Source: an uncultured Verrucomicrobia subdivision 3 bacterium (lineage in GTDB: Bacteria; Verrucomicrobiota; Verrucomicrobiia; Limisphaerales; UBA11358). From it: 14,263 bases of DNA. Shown here in pieces: positions 7,371-14,236 of this stretch (position 1 is the stretch's first letter; every line of letters begins with the position of its first letter). Below the pieces are notes generated by a model. That model had not been told where the DNA came from, ran no database searches, and was given only the letters and a program-made list of their open reading frames with translations. Location of the stretch: assembly GCA_903861445.1 (NCBI GenBank), contig CAIOUK010000003.1:1-14263 (forward strand). The letters run 5' to 3'. The position numbers were made by a program, and so were the translations under genes.

Positions 7371-7867
7371 TTTATCATCATCGTGACAACCCCTGCCAGC
7401 CAGTGCCAAATCGTGACTTTCGCCTTTTTTTCAATGGGTTCTAGCAGTTCGTTCAAGGCCGGGATTGTGACAGCTTGCGTCACGCCATGACCGCCCAAGA
7501 CTGGCTTTTGTGAGGCTATTTGTGATGGTGTTCCGGTTTTTCCGGTAAACGTCGGTAAAACATCAATGGCCGTCTCCACACCCAGCAGGTTTTCATCTGT
7601 ATAAATCTTATCCGTAAGTTTGCCGTCGCTGTGACGCATCACCGACATGGCCGTCCGACGAGCCACTCCAGCTTTGGCGAGATTGGTGCCGAGGGTTTTG
7701 CGCAACGAATGAAAGTCGGTATAACGCCCCAAGGCATCCCGATAGTCAATAACCGATGCCGAACGTAAGAAACCAACTGGTTGGCTAGATGGTGAAGCGA
7801 CGCGGTTGAAATCGATGAACGGGAAATGATTTTGGTCGGCGACAACGAACCATTTATTTTCAGCCAA
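7313..7867 (-). pseudogene. Tyrosine recombinase (integrase), C-terminal remnant
   Basis: An open frame of 184 codons that keeps only the second half of a phage-type tyrosine integrase catalytic domain. From about residue 38 it reads like an integrase: TDFHSLRKTLGTNLAKAGV holds the His-x-x-Arg pair, followed by MRHSDGKLTDKIYTDENLL with the second His and the nucleophile Tyr. The N-terminal core-binding domain and the first catalytic Arg and Lys are missing, and residues 1-37 look unrelated, so it should be inactive. The frame runs into the antisense of tRNA-Asp (GGSGGARTRNL) and stops inside it, a known arrangement for integrases encoded next to their tRNA target. It points toward the tRNA, the usual orientation for such elements. 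Confidence 0.8.
7344..7373 (+). repeat. Left attachment site (attL) in the tRNA-Asp 3' end
   Basis: Thirty bases from the T-arm through CCA and three following T's match 13899-13928 at 28 of 30 positions (G/A at the tenth, C/T at the nineteenth). Because the repeat restores the tRNA 3' end, insertion would leave tRNA-Asp intact. Confidence 0.75.
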
Positions 7868-7942
7868 TTAGTTCCTATAAAACACCAATTAAAACGGCAT
7901 TAATGAGATTTAAAGACATTTTTATTTCCGTTTCGATTAAAA

Positions 7943-9289
7943 ATGAGTAAGAATTTCCTCACAGCCGCAATGCAAAAAACTTTTGCCTATCAGCAAGGTC
8001 GGCAGCCAGCCATGTGGTGTTGGTTGAGGCGGATTGTCTTCAACACATTTTTCCTTGCCATCGTCCTGCCCTTGCGCGCGGATAATACCAATCTAAACGA
8101 TGAAGTCCGCTTACTGCGCGAGGAGAACGCCTTGTTGCAACAACAACTGAAATCGCAGGGTGCGCAGCTCGACACGCTGATCCAAAAAGTGAGCCGCCTT
8201 GAAGCCGCGCGGCCAATCGAGGGCGGCAATGATCGGCCGCTGGCGGAAGGTCGGCTGGAAAAAGTGCATATCGGCGGCGAAGGCGGCGTGGGCTATTCGG
8301 CCACTGGGCCGGAAGGCAACGCGCCAAATGGAAAGTTCCAGCTGAACGACGCGCGGCTTTTTCTGGAGGCACCGGTATATGACGATGTTTATTTTTACGG
8401 CGAGGTGGTGCTGGCCTATCCCAGTCAATACGACAACAGCTTGCAATTGGGCGAGCTTTACGCCGAGTTCGAGAATATTTCCAAGCTTTGGAATAAGAAT
8501 AATCAATTGAACGCACGGCTAGGGCAGATGTATATCCCGTTTGGCGAGGAATATCTGGCGCGTAATGCGATTGACAATCCGCTCATCTCGGAATCGTTGG
8601 TCGATTTTTGGGGGGTGACACCGGGCGTGGAACTTTATGGCGACCTCGGTAAATTCACCTATGTGGTCGCCGCACAAAATGGTGCTGACGGTGCCAATGG
8701 TGCAGGTGGCGATAAATCTGTGACCGGTCGCATCGGCTTCGATCCTAATGAACACTGGCATTTCAGTGTGAGCGGTATGCGCACCGGCAATCTCAATGCC
8801 AGCCAGATTTCGGCGATGTGGTTTGCGAACGGATTTTTTCGTTCCATCGGCTCAATCAACACAGGCCTGTTTCACACTGAAGCCCTGGAAGGCGATATCA
8901 GCTATCGCTGGAGAAGCGGCCATGTGAGTGCGTTCGGCGGTTGGGTGGGTTATCACGATAATGACAAGCCGGTCGGCAATGTGCGGAACATCTATTATTA
9001 CTCGGCGGAAATAATGCAAAACCTGCCAAAGAAAACTTATGTCGTGACACGCTTCAGCCAAGCCTTCTGCAATAACGGCATCCCAATGGTTGGCTATGGA
9101 AATTTTAACGACTACTTTTTTGACACACAAACAACGGAACTCTGGCGTTTAAGCGTTGGTCTCGGCTACCGGTTCAGCGACCGCCTAGTGCTGAAGGTGG
9201 AATATTCCTTCGAGCGCGGCAATGAAGCCGGCGGCGACCGACGGCAAAACGAAGATTTCTTCGGCACGGAGGCGGCCTTCAAATTTTGA
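7943..9289 (+). CDS. Outer-membrane beta-barrel porin with N-terminal coiled coil
   Basis: The open frame is 448 codons. The most likely signal peptide begins at the internal ATG at 8012 (residue 24): basic WCWLRR, a hydrophobic core, then LRA before Asp47. The longer start at 7943 gives an unusual 30-residue leader, so 8012 may be the true start. Residues about 51-88 form a coiled coil (EVRLLREENALLQQQLKSQG), typical of trimeric porins. The rest alternates short aromatic strands and Gly/Asn-rich loops (VYFYGEVVLAYPSQYDN, QLNARLGQMYIPFGEEY, LSVGLGYRFSDRLVLKVEYSF) and ends in Phe, the outer-membrane insertion signal. It resembles the phosphate-selective OprO/OprP-like porin group, but the substrate is not determined. 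It is first of three genes, with the cupredoxin 7 bases downstream. Confidence 0.82.
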   Translation: MSKNFLTAAMQKTFAYQQGRQPAMWCWLRRIVFNTFFLAIVLPLRADNTNLNDEVRLLREENALLQQQLKSQGAQLDTLIQKVSRLEAARPIEGGNDRPLAEGRLEKVHIGGEGGVGYSATGPEGNAPNGKFQLNDARLFLEAPVYDDVYFYGEVVLAYPSQYDNSLQLGELYAEFENISKLWNKNNQLNARLGQMYIPFGEEYLARNAIDNPLISESLVDFWGVTPGVELYGDLGKFTYVVAAQNGADGANGAGGDKSVTGRIGFDPNEHWHFSVSGMRTGNLNASQISAMWFANGFFRSIGSINTGLFHTEALEGDISYRWRSGHVSAFGGWVGYHDNDKPVGNVRNIYYYSAEIMQNLPKKTYVVTRFSQAFCNNGIPMVGYGNFNDYFFDTQTTELWRLSVGLGYRFSDRLVLKVEYSFERGNEAGGDRRQNEDFFGTEAAFKF

Positions 9290-9296
9290 CGCGGCA

Positions 9297-9992
9297 ATGA
9301 AAGTAAATCTGTCCATCACGACCGTGCTGTTCTTTGCTGTAAAGAGTTTTGCCGGCGATATTACCGGCACCGTGCACGCGGAACCCAAGGCTGGCGCGGA
9401 GCTTGATCCCATCGCCGCTCGCGCAGCTTATTCGAGCCGCAAGTTCAAATTTGTTGAGCGTGTAGATTATGCGGCCATGCGGGATTTTGTGGTGGGGATT
9501 GAAGGCCCGGTCGGCACGAACGCGACACCGACAAACGTGGTTAAGGTCACCACGAGTCAGGTCGCGCAGGAAGGCGCGGTGTTCACCCCGCACATCCTGC
9601 CGGTGATGATTGGCACCAAGGTGGAATGGCCGAACAACGATAATATTTACCACAATGTCTTTTCCGACTCGGACGCCAAGCGATTCGACCTTGAACTCTA
9701 CAAGGGAAATCCGCCCAGCAAGAACGTAATCTTCAACAAGGCGGGCAAAGTGGACGTGTATTGTTCGATCCACGCCAATATGCACTGCATCGTGCTGGTG
9801 ATGGAGAACTCGTATTTCGCCATGACCGATGCGGGCGGGCATTTCACAATCAGCAACGTGCCGCCGGGAACCTATAAGCTAAAGGCGTGGCACGAGCGGT
9901 TGCCCGCTGACGAGCAGTTAATCGTGGTGCCGACCAACGGCATGGTGAAGGCTGACTTCGTCCTGACTATCAAAAATCTCCCAAAGTATTAG
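9297..9992 (+). CDS. Exported cupredoxin-domain protein (methylamine-utilisation/MauL-like)
   Basis: I start it at ATG 9297, 7 bases after the porin stop, because this gives a clean signal peptide (MKVNLSITTVLFFAVKSFA, cleavage near 19/20). The frame is open back to 9222 inside the porin, but that start is unlikely. The 231-residue product has a plastocyanin-like fold: FTPHILPVMIGTKVEWPNND (96-115), then copper ligands His119 in YHNVFS and Cys156, His159 and Met162 in YCSIHANMHC, the full type 1 copper set. Residues about 175-228 form a carboxypeptidase-regulatory-like beta-sandwich (GHFTISNVPPGTYKLKAWHE). It is probably a periplasmic electron carrier or copper-binding accessory protein. Close relatives are often labelled methylamine utilisation protein, without proof of that role. 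Confidence 0.85.
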   Translation: MKVNLSITTVLFFAVKSFAGDITGTVHAEPKAGAELDPIAARAAYSSRKFKFVERVDYAAMRDFVVGIEGPVGTNATPTNVVKVTTSQVAQEGAVFTPHILPVMIGTKVEWPNNDNIYHNVFSDSDAKRFDLELYKGNPPSKNVIFNKAGKVDVYCSIHANMHCIVLVMENSYFAMTDAGGHFTISNVPPGTYKLKAWHERLPADEQLIVVPTNGMVKADFVLTIKNLPKY

Positions 9993-9995
9993 CGC

Positions 9996-12272
9996 ATGGC
10001 AAATCGGGTTAATTTTCTGACTAGCAGCCTCCGCACCAAGGTGCTGGTGCCGGTCATCGCGGTGCTTATCAGTATATTAGCCATGACCATCTGGTTCGTG
10101 GATTACCGGCTCAAACAGCAGATTGAGATCGATGCCCGCGAAGCGCTGAATACGGATGACGTGGTGTTCCGCAAATTGCAGGCCAACCACCTGAACTATC
10201 TCCGGCTGCGGTTTCAAAGTCTGGCCAACGAGCCAAAAAATCGTTCCGCCTTTGGCACGCATGATTTCAACACTATCCAAAAACAACTGGCCTCCATTCT
10301 TGACGAGGAAAGTGCGTTGAAGCAAAACGCGGCGCGGGATGAAAAACTTGCCTTTGCGCTGTTCACTCCGGCCGATGGCCCGGAGAAAAACAAGGAGCCG
10401 ATGATTCAGCCGCCAAATAACGGAGAGCCTTTTGTCGCTGCGTGTGCAACCAATGTCGCCCGCGCGCTCCATCCAGACAACGAGACGTCGCTGAACCTTG
10501 TGGACACGGTCGCGGTCGGCGGAAAACTTTACAATCTCATTTCCATTTCGGTCGATACTCCGGAACACATCCCAATTGGCATCCTGACCTTTGGTGAAGA
10601 GATTGGCGATGTCACCGCGCAGGAATATGGCACGGTCACTGGTAAACCGATTGTTTTCATCGCCGGGGGAAAGCCGGTCGCCTCCACCCTGCCGGGCAAG
10701 ACGGATGATTTCCAGATGGAATCCCTGTTTCGCCAGCTTAATGTTGGAACCAGCGTGGCCCGGGTTGCCCTGGCCAAGGAACATTATTTTTGTGCGGTCA
10801 GTGGTTTCACCTCGCTCAAGGGCGATTCGGGCATCGGCTACCTGCTATTCAATTCTTACGATCCTTCCGCCAGCGCAGTTGAGACCCAGCAACTGCTGCT
10901 GGCTGCCTGCATCATCGCCATCATCATCGGCTCAGTTATCGTCTGGTTTTTTGTCCAGCGTGCCACCGCGCCGTTGCTGGAATTGCGAGACAGCGCCGAG
11001 GCTGTCGGGCGTGGAGATTTTTCCCGGCGGGTTGCCGTGCACAGCCGCGATGAATGCGGCGAATTGGCCAAGACTTTTAACCAGATGACCGAAAACATCC
11101 GCTCGGCTCAAGCACAGTTGCAACAGACGGTCACCACGCTCAAGACCACGCAGGCGCAGCTCGTTCAGAGCGAAAAACTTTCTGCCGTCGGCGAATTCGT
11201 CGCCGGCGTGGCGCATGAACTCAACAACCCGCTTGCGGCGGTGATGGGCTTTTCCGAACTGCTCAAGGATGCCCCGGTGGATGAGAAACACCGCCGGCAT
11301 CTCGACTTGATTTTCAAATCCTCCCAGCGTTGCCGGAAAATCGTCCAATCGTTGTTAAGCTTCGCCCGCCGCCACCAGCCGGAGCGCAAGCCGGTCGTGA
11401 TTAACTTGCTTATCGAAGAGGTTCTCGAAATTGTTGCCTATCAACTCCGCACCAGCAACGTCGAGGTCGTCTGTCGGCTAGCCGCCGACCTGCCGCTCAC
11501 GCTCGCCGACGGACATCAAGTGCAGCAGGTGTTGCTCAATCTTATCAACAATGCCCGGCAGGCCATCGAAGCCCATCAGGAATCCGGCCGCATCACTATA
11601 ACCACGGAACGCAGCGGCCAGTTCATCCGCATCACCATTCAGGACAACGGCCCCGGAATTTCACCCGAGAATATGCGGCGGATTTTTGACCCGTTCTTCA
11701 CCACCAAGGAAGTTGGCAAGGGAACCGGCTTGGGATTAAGTCTGTGCTACGGCCTCATCAAAGAACACGGCGGCGACATCATTGTCACCAGCCAGCCCGG
11801 CCACGGCGCGACTTTCACAATTGCGCTACCCGCCACCGAGGGCTCGCTGGCCGCCGATGTGGCGAATCCCGGCGACACCTCCGTCAACCCACAGGAAGGT
11901 GCCGGCAAAATAATCCTATTGGTGGACGATGAGAACATTTTGCTTGAAATGATCCGTGACGATCTGCAACGCCACGGCTACGAAGTCATCATAGCGAACA
12001 ACGGCGAAGCCGCATTCCGGGAACTCCAGATGCATGAGATAGATGCGATTTGCTGCGACATTAAAATGCCCGGGCTGAACGGACGGCAGGTCTACGATCG
12101 GATCAGCACCAGTCAGCCGAAATATGTGCGTCGGATAATCTTTATGACCGGCGACGTCATCAACCAATCGCTGCAATACTTCCTCGAACAGGAACACCTC
12201 GCCTGCCTCAACAAGCCGTTTCCCTTGCGTGACCTGCGGGCGGCACTCCGAGCAATCTTTTCCAAAATCTAA
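9996..12272 (+). CDS. Membrane hybrid sensor histidine kinase with C-terminal receiver
   Basis: A 758-residue protein starting 3 bases after the cupredoxin stop. Its order is TM1 (15-35), a periplasmic sensor region (36-297) that looks Cache-like with conserved TPEHIPIGILTFGEE, TM2 (299-320), HAMP (321-373), coiled coil (370-394), and HisKA with phosphoacceptor His407 in AGVAHELNNPL. HATPase_c has Asn515/518/519, DNGPGIS (550-556) and GTGLGLSLC (576-584). The receiver (638-758) has acidic pair Asp644/645, phosphoacceptor Asp688 in CCDIKMPG, Thr718 and Lys740. All catalytic residues are present. No HPt protein or DNA-binding regulator is nearby, so the output is unknown. Tight spacing to the porin and cupredoxin suggests it senses periplasmic conditions linked to them. 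Confidence 0.93.
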   Translation: MANRVNFLTSSLRTKVLVPVIAVLISILAMTIWFVDYRLKQQIEIDAREALNTDDVVFRKLQANHLNYLRLRFQSLANEPKNRSAFGTHDFNTIQKQLASILDEESALKQNAARDEKLAFALFTPADGPEKNKEPMIQPPNNGEPFVAACATNVARALHPDNETSLNLVDTVAVGGKLYNLISISVDTPEHIPIGILTFGEEIGDVTAQEYGTVTGKPIVFIAGGKPVASTLPGKTDDFQMESLFRQLNVGTSVARVALAKEHYFCAVSGFTSLKGDSGIGYLLFNSYDPSASAVETQQLLLAACIIAIIIGSVIVWFFVQRATAPLLELRDSAEAVGRGDFSRRVAVHSRDECGELAKTFNQMTENIRSAQAQLQQTVTTLKTTQAQLVQSEKLSAVGEFVAGVAHELNNPLAAVMGFSELLKDAPVDEKHRRHLDLIFKSSQRCRKIVQSLLSFARRHQPERKPVVINLLIEEVLEIVAYQLRTSNVEVVCRLAADLPLTLADGHQVQQVLLNLINNARQAIEAHQESGRITITTERSGQFIRITIQDNGPGISPENMRRIFDPFFTTKEVGKGTGLGLSLCYGLIKEHGGDIIVTSQPGHGATFTIALPATEGSLAADVANPGDTSVNPQEGAGKIILLVDDENILLEMIRDDLQRHGYEVIIANNGEAAFRELQMHEIDAICCDIKMPGLNGRQVYDRISTSQPKYVRRIIFMTGDVINQSLQYFLEQEHLACLNKPFPLRDLRAALRAIFSKI

Positions 12273-12301
12273 ATGTATGACTTGTCTGTTGCGTATCATC
12301 T

Positions 12302-12320
12302 AACCTTGAGGACCAAGGTT
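12302..12320 (+). terminator. Weak hairpin after the sensor kinase
   Basis: AACCTTG (12302-12308) pairs with CAAGGTT (12314-12320) across a 5-base loop, about 30 bases after the kinase stop. No T-run follows, so intrinsic termination is doubtful. Confidence 0.25.
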
Positions 12321-12433
12321 GGAATCCCAAGACCAAAGCATGGTTTATCTTTACATAGTGTTTGCGATGCTAAATCTAGCCACCGAGTTCTAGAAAACAT
12401 CGACACAAACCGCAAAGCTTACGAGGAGCAGAA

Positions 12434-12553
12434 TCCAGTCGCACGGTTAAGAAATTATGGTTTCAGCTCAAGGATGTGGCGACCACTCAAATCTACACGC
12501 ACGTCATGCAGAAGCCGGGGCTGGGGGTGCGGAGTCCGCTGGATGCGGTCTAA
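12434..12553 (+). pseudogene. Integron-type integrase (IntI-like), 3' remnant
   Basis: The last codons read DVATTQIYTHVMQKPGLGVR then SPLDAV and stop at 12551-12553. This is the characteristic end of integron integrases: the catalytic Tyr sits in IYTHV and the terminal motif GVRSPLD is diagnostic. Just upstream, RTVKKLWFQLKDV looks like a damaged RTVQELLGH(K)DV, which holds the second catalytic His in intact enzymes and is lost here. Further traces such as VLENIDTNR (about 12386-12413, in another frame) may be the preceding ATHLLENGYDIRT segment, but that is uncertain. Nothing of the N-terminal half was found, so it cannot be active. It lies between the sensor kinase and the convergent toxin gene. 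Confidence 0.6.
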
Positions 12554-12570
12554 CCGTCATTTGAGACCGC
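12545..12570. repeat. Hairpin between convergent integrase remnant and toxin gene
   Basis: GCGGTCT (12545-12551) and AGACCGC (12564-12570) form a 7-bp stem with a 12-base loop that spans both stop codons. There is no T-run, so it could act as a weak bidirectional terminator or be a junction scar. Confidence 0.35.
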
Positions 12571-12874
12571 GTAGCAACGCTTCGATGTCCCTGGCTCCGT
12601 GGAAAACGTGCAACAATTCAATGCCACCACTGATGGGGCGGTAGAAAATCACATAGTTGTCGAAGCCCTGCACCACCCACGAACGGACATCCTTGAGTTT
12701 CGGGTTACGAAATTTACGCAGCCGACCAAGGCCGGGAGTCGCGGCCAGCGTCTTAAATGTCTCATACGCCGCCTCAATGACCTGCGTGGCTACGTCGGGA
12801 TTGTCTCGCGCGATATGCTCCCAAATCGCCCACAGTTCTTCCTCGACGCCAGATGCCAGAATGAATTCAGCCAC
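12557..12874 (-). CDS. parE: ParE/RelE-superfamily toxin
   Basis: A 105-residue toxin. I chose the GTG at 12874: it overlaps the antitoxin stop (GTGGCTGA arrangement), has AAGGA five to six bases upstream, and gives the expected N-terminus (V/M)AEFILASGVEEEL. The upstream start at 12922 would add 16 residues inside the antitoxin gene. Family motifs are IARDNPDVA (21-29), TPGLGR (46-51), YVIFYRP (74-80) and HVFHGARDI (89-97), matching ParE rather than mRNA-cutting RelE. ParE toxins poison DNA gyrase, but the target here is inferred. It is cotranscribed with the parD-like antitoxin just upstream, typical of a stabilising module on a mobile element. Confidence 0.88.
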   Translation of the reverse strand: MAEFILASGVEEELWAIWEHIARDNPDVATQVIEAAYETFKTLAATPGLGRLRKFRNPKLKDVRSWVVQGFDNYVIFYRPISGGIELLHVFHGARDIEALLRGLK

Positions 12875-13136
12875 GCGCTTCCTTAATCCGTTTGCGGAGG
12901 CGGCGGAACACGGTTTCACCATTCACACCTTTGCCGGCATCTAACGAGTTAACCGCCTGCACCAACTGGGATTCAAGCTCATCCAGCGTGGCCGGCAGTC
13001 GCATGGCCCGCGTTTCGCGCTCTTCCTTGAGCCGACGCAATCCGGCGCGCACGACTTCGCTGGCGGTCTGGTAAAGGCCGCTATGCACTTCCTTGGTCAC
13101 AAATTTTTCCAGTTCGGGCGTGAGTGAAACATTCAT
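12867..13136 (-). CDS. parD: ParD-family antitoxin
   Basis: An 89-residue protein with an N-terminal ribbon-helix-helix DNA-binding domain (MNVSLTPELEKFVTKEVHSG then YQTASEVVRAGLRRLKEE). A helical C-terminal toxin-binding tail (NGETVFRRLRKRIKEARG) has the GETVF..LR pattern of the CC2985/ParD group. It neutralises the adjacent ParE-like toxin and should autorepress the operon. The stop overlaps the toxin GTG, so translation is coupled. The ATG at 13136 is preceded by only a distant GAGG. With the promoter described at 13153-13181 the leader would be about 10 bases, close to leaderless. Confidence 0.9.
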   Translation of the reverse strand: MNVSLTPELEKFVTKEVHSGLYQTASEVVRAGLRRLKEERETRAMRLPATLDELESQLVQAVNSLDAGKGVNGETVFRRLRKRIKEARG

Positions 13137-13152
13137 AGTTTTTCGTTGCCTC

Positions 13153-13181
13153 TAGTTAGCACCGATAACAAAATATGTCAA
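13153..13181 (-). promoter_or_regulatory. parDE promoter
   Basis: On the - strand, a perfect TTGACA (13181-13176) and TAACTA (13158-13153) are separated by exactly 17 bases. The predicted start is near 13146, about 10 bases before the parD ATG. Confidence 0.65.
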
Positions 13182-13191
13182 ATCCTGTTAT
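13165..13191. promoter_or_regulatory. Candidate ParD operator
   Basis: ATAACA (13165-13170) and its inverse TGTTAT (13186-13191) have centres 21 bases apart, two helical turns. They flank the -35 element of the parDE promoter, the expected position for autorepression by a ribbon-helix-helix antitoxin. Confidence 0.45.
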
Positions 13192-13637
13192 TACTGACCC
13201 GCTGACTTTGGTGGGATAATTTGCATGACCTGTAAGAATTTTAACCAGATTACTGGTGCACCACTCAACCACCACAGCCCCGGCGCACGGCTTTTATGTT
13301 TTTTCTTTTTCTTTCGGCCGGCTTTCAGGTAACGCACGGTGGCCCGACGCAGCCGCACTCCTTGTTCTGCCGACAACTCCAGCTTCACAAGCTCCGCCCA
13401 CGGCAGATTTGTCCGTCCGATGATGCCCCAGCAACGTCCGATGCTTTCGTATTCCGGGGCCGGATCGTCTTCGACTTTCGCCAGATATTTTGAGGCATAC
13501 GCCATTACTCCCCGAACTGATCGAACAGCTTCCACCCTCGTTCCCGCCGCTAGGTGCCTGGGTTCGCCGCTGCCTACGATTTCATACCAGTTCTGTGTGC
13601 GGCCTATTATGTGCCATAGACAAGCCAGGCAAAGCCG
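13191..13637 (-). pseudogene. HUH-type rolling-circle replication initiator (Rep), C-terminal remnant
   Basis: The frame is open from a TGA at 13640-13638 to TAA at 13193-13191, with no credible start near its beginning. From about 13620 it reads WYEIVGSGEPRHLAAGTRVE, then VRSVRGVMAYASKYLAKVED, then GRCWGIIGRTNLPWAEL. This matches the C-terminal half of ORF2/G2P-like Rep proteins of small plasmids and phages. The YASKY motif supplies the catalytic tyrosine/lysine of motif III. The HUH metal-binding motif II and the rest of the N-terminal half are absent, so it cannot nick DNA. A Lys-rich tail (GRKKKKKHKSR) follows. Homology ends exactly where the hairpin at 13638-13670 begins. Confidence 0.65.
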
Positions 13638-13670
13638 TCACCATGCCCGCGCTCCGCGCGGGCATGGTGA
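13638..13670. repeat. Perfect 14-bp palindromic hairpin
   Basis: TCACCATGCCCGCG (13638-13651) pairs perfectly with CGCGGGCATGGTGA (13657-13670) around the loop CTCCG. It is GC-rich and has no T-run, so it is not a typical terminator. It sits at the break point of the Rep remnant and could be a rolling-circle origin stem, a dispersed extragenic palindrome, or a recombination scar. It lacks the mismatches and extrahelical bases of integron attC sites. Confidence 0.7.
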
Positions 13671-13718
13671 TCGGCTGGGCACCGGATGCCTTAATCACGG
13701 ACTTGGACGGAAAATAAT

Positions 13719-13898
13719 TCATGCGACACCTCCGTCGGATGTCGTTTCAATGATGGCGAGAATTGCCGCCTTGAGCGGCGCAGAAAGTTTTGACCAGACC
13801 GCGACAATTCGTGTCAGCTCCTGACAGACAGTGAATACGGCTTGTGAGTCTGTTTGTGAAGTTGCGTGATTTTTACCGCAAGAACATTGAACATTTAG
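13719..13898 (-). pseudogene. Startless open frame next to attR, unknown protein remnant
   Basis: The - strand is open from the right attachment repeat to TGA at 13721-13719. It reads LNVQCSCGKNHATSQTDSQA, then VFTVCQELTRIVAVWSKL and SAPLKAAILAIIETTSDGG. The W-x2-L...AILA helix resembles short C-terminal tails seen on some integrases of this bacterial group, and the coding appearance is good. No ATG, GTG or TTG lies in frame between the repeat and the homologous part. It may be a tail severed from its gene when the element integrated. No function can be assigned. Confidence 0.35.
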
Positions 13899-13928
13899 CG
13901 GGTTCGAACCCCGCCATTCCCGCCATTT
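13899..13928 (+). repeat. Right attachment site (attR), imperfect copy of the tRNA-Asp 3' end
   Basis: It carries the T-loop TTCGAAC, the 3' acceptor strand and CCA of a tRNA-Asp-like end, 28/30 identical to 7344-7373. No D-arm or anticodon arm precedes it, so it is not a second tRNA gene. On the - strand the integrase frame, if carried across this core, meets TAA immediately beyond it. Confidence 0.7.
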
Positions 13929-14236
13929 TTATGCAAGTTCCAGTAAGTCCGCACTTTTAAGTCAACCGCCATAACGGCAAAGATACCGTTATCACCAAGG
14001 CCGACGACGGTGGCTAGTTGTTTTGCAAAAGCAACGAATGAGCTTGCCCCGCCCGCAAATTCGTGAAAAATACACGGGCGTTGGCAAATATCGAACGCAA
14101 GTTTGTGTCAGGCGTTTTTAGCCTGAAATCTTTTGGTGCTGTAATACTGTCATTTACACGCACGGTATTAAAAAGCGGCATCAGAAAATCAATAGCAAAT
14201 TCTCAACGCCCGTTAAATTGCGTTGAATAAAACAGT
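13929..14236. other. Gene-free spacer between attR and tRNA-Ser
   Basis: No convincing coding frame was found in these 308 bases. Three inverted repeats are visible: ATAACGG/CCGTTAT (13971-13977 with 13986-13992), an imperfect long pair around 14044-14086 (TTGCC...GGCAA with GCCCG/CGGGC inside), and TCAGGC/GCCTGA (14108-14113 with 14121-14126). The last is followed by AATCTTTT and might be a weak terminator. A short reading NGKDTVITKADDGG ending at a stop (about 13973-14017) could be a gene remnant, but nothing supports it. No clear -35/-10 pair was found for tRNA-Ser. Confidence 0.5.

Larger units (their letters stand above)
7371..13928. mobile_element. Degraded tRNA-Asp-targeting integrative element, about 6.55 kb
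   Basis: The element is bounded by the tRNA 3' end and an imperfect direct repeat of it. Next to the left end lies a tyrosine integrase remnant directed at the tRNA; near the right end lies a rolling-circle Rep remnant on the same strand. Between them are a porin/cupredoxin/sensor kinase unit, an integron-type integrase tail and a ParDE pair. Integrase, Rep and the second integrase are all broken, so the element is probably fixed in place. The two mismatches between the repeats fit an old insertion or an original attP/attB difference. It remains possible that the cargo unit is older chromosome and that only the ends are foreign. Confidence 0.6.

Noticed and set aside
12273..12644. Open frame of 123 codons after the sensor kinase
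   Set aside because: It crosses the integrase remnant in a different frame and the antisense of the toxin gene, and its composition is not protein-like.
13638..13670. Integron attC site
   Set aside because: The palindrome is perfect and short-looped and lacks the GTTRRRY/RYYYAAC boxes and extrahelical bases of attC.
13861..13928. A second, complete tRNA gene ending at 13925
   Set aside because: Only the T-arm 3' part and acceptor 3' strand are present; no anticodon or D-arm precedes them, so it is an attachment-site copy.
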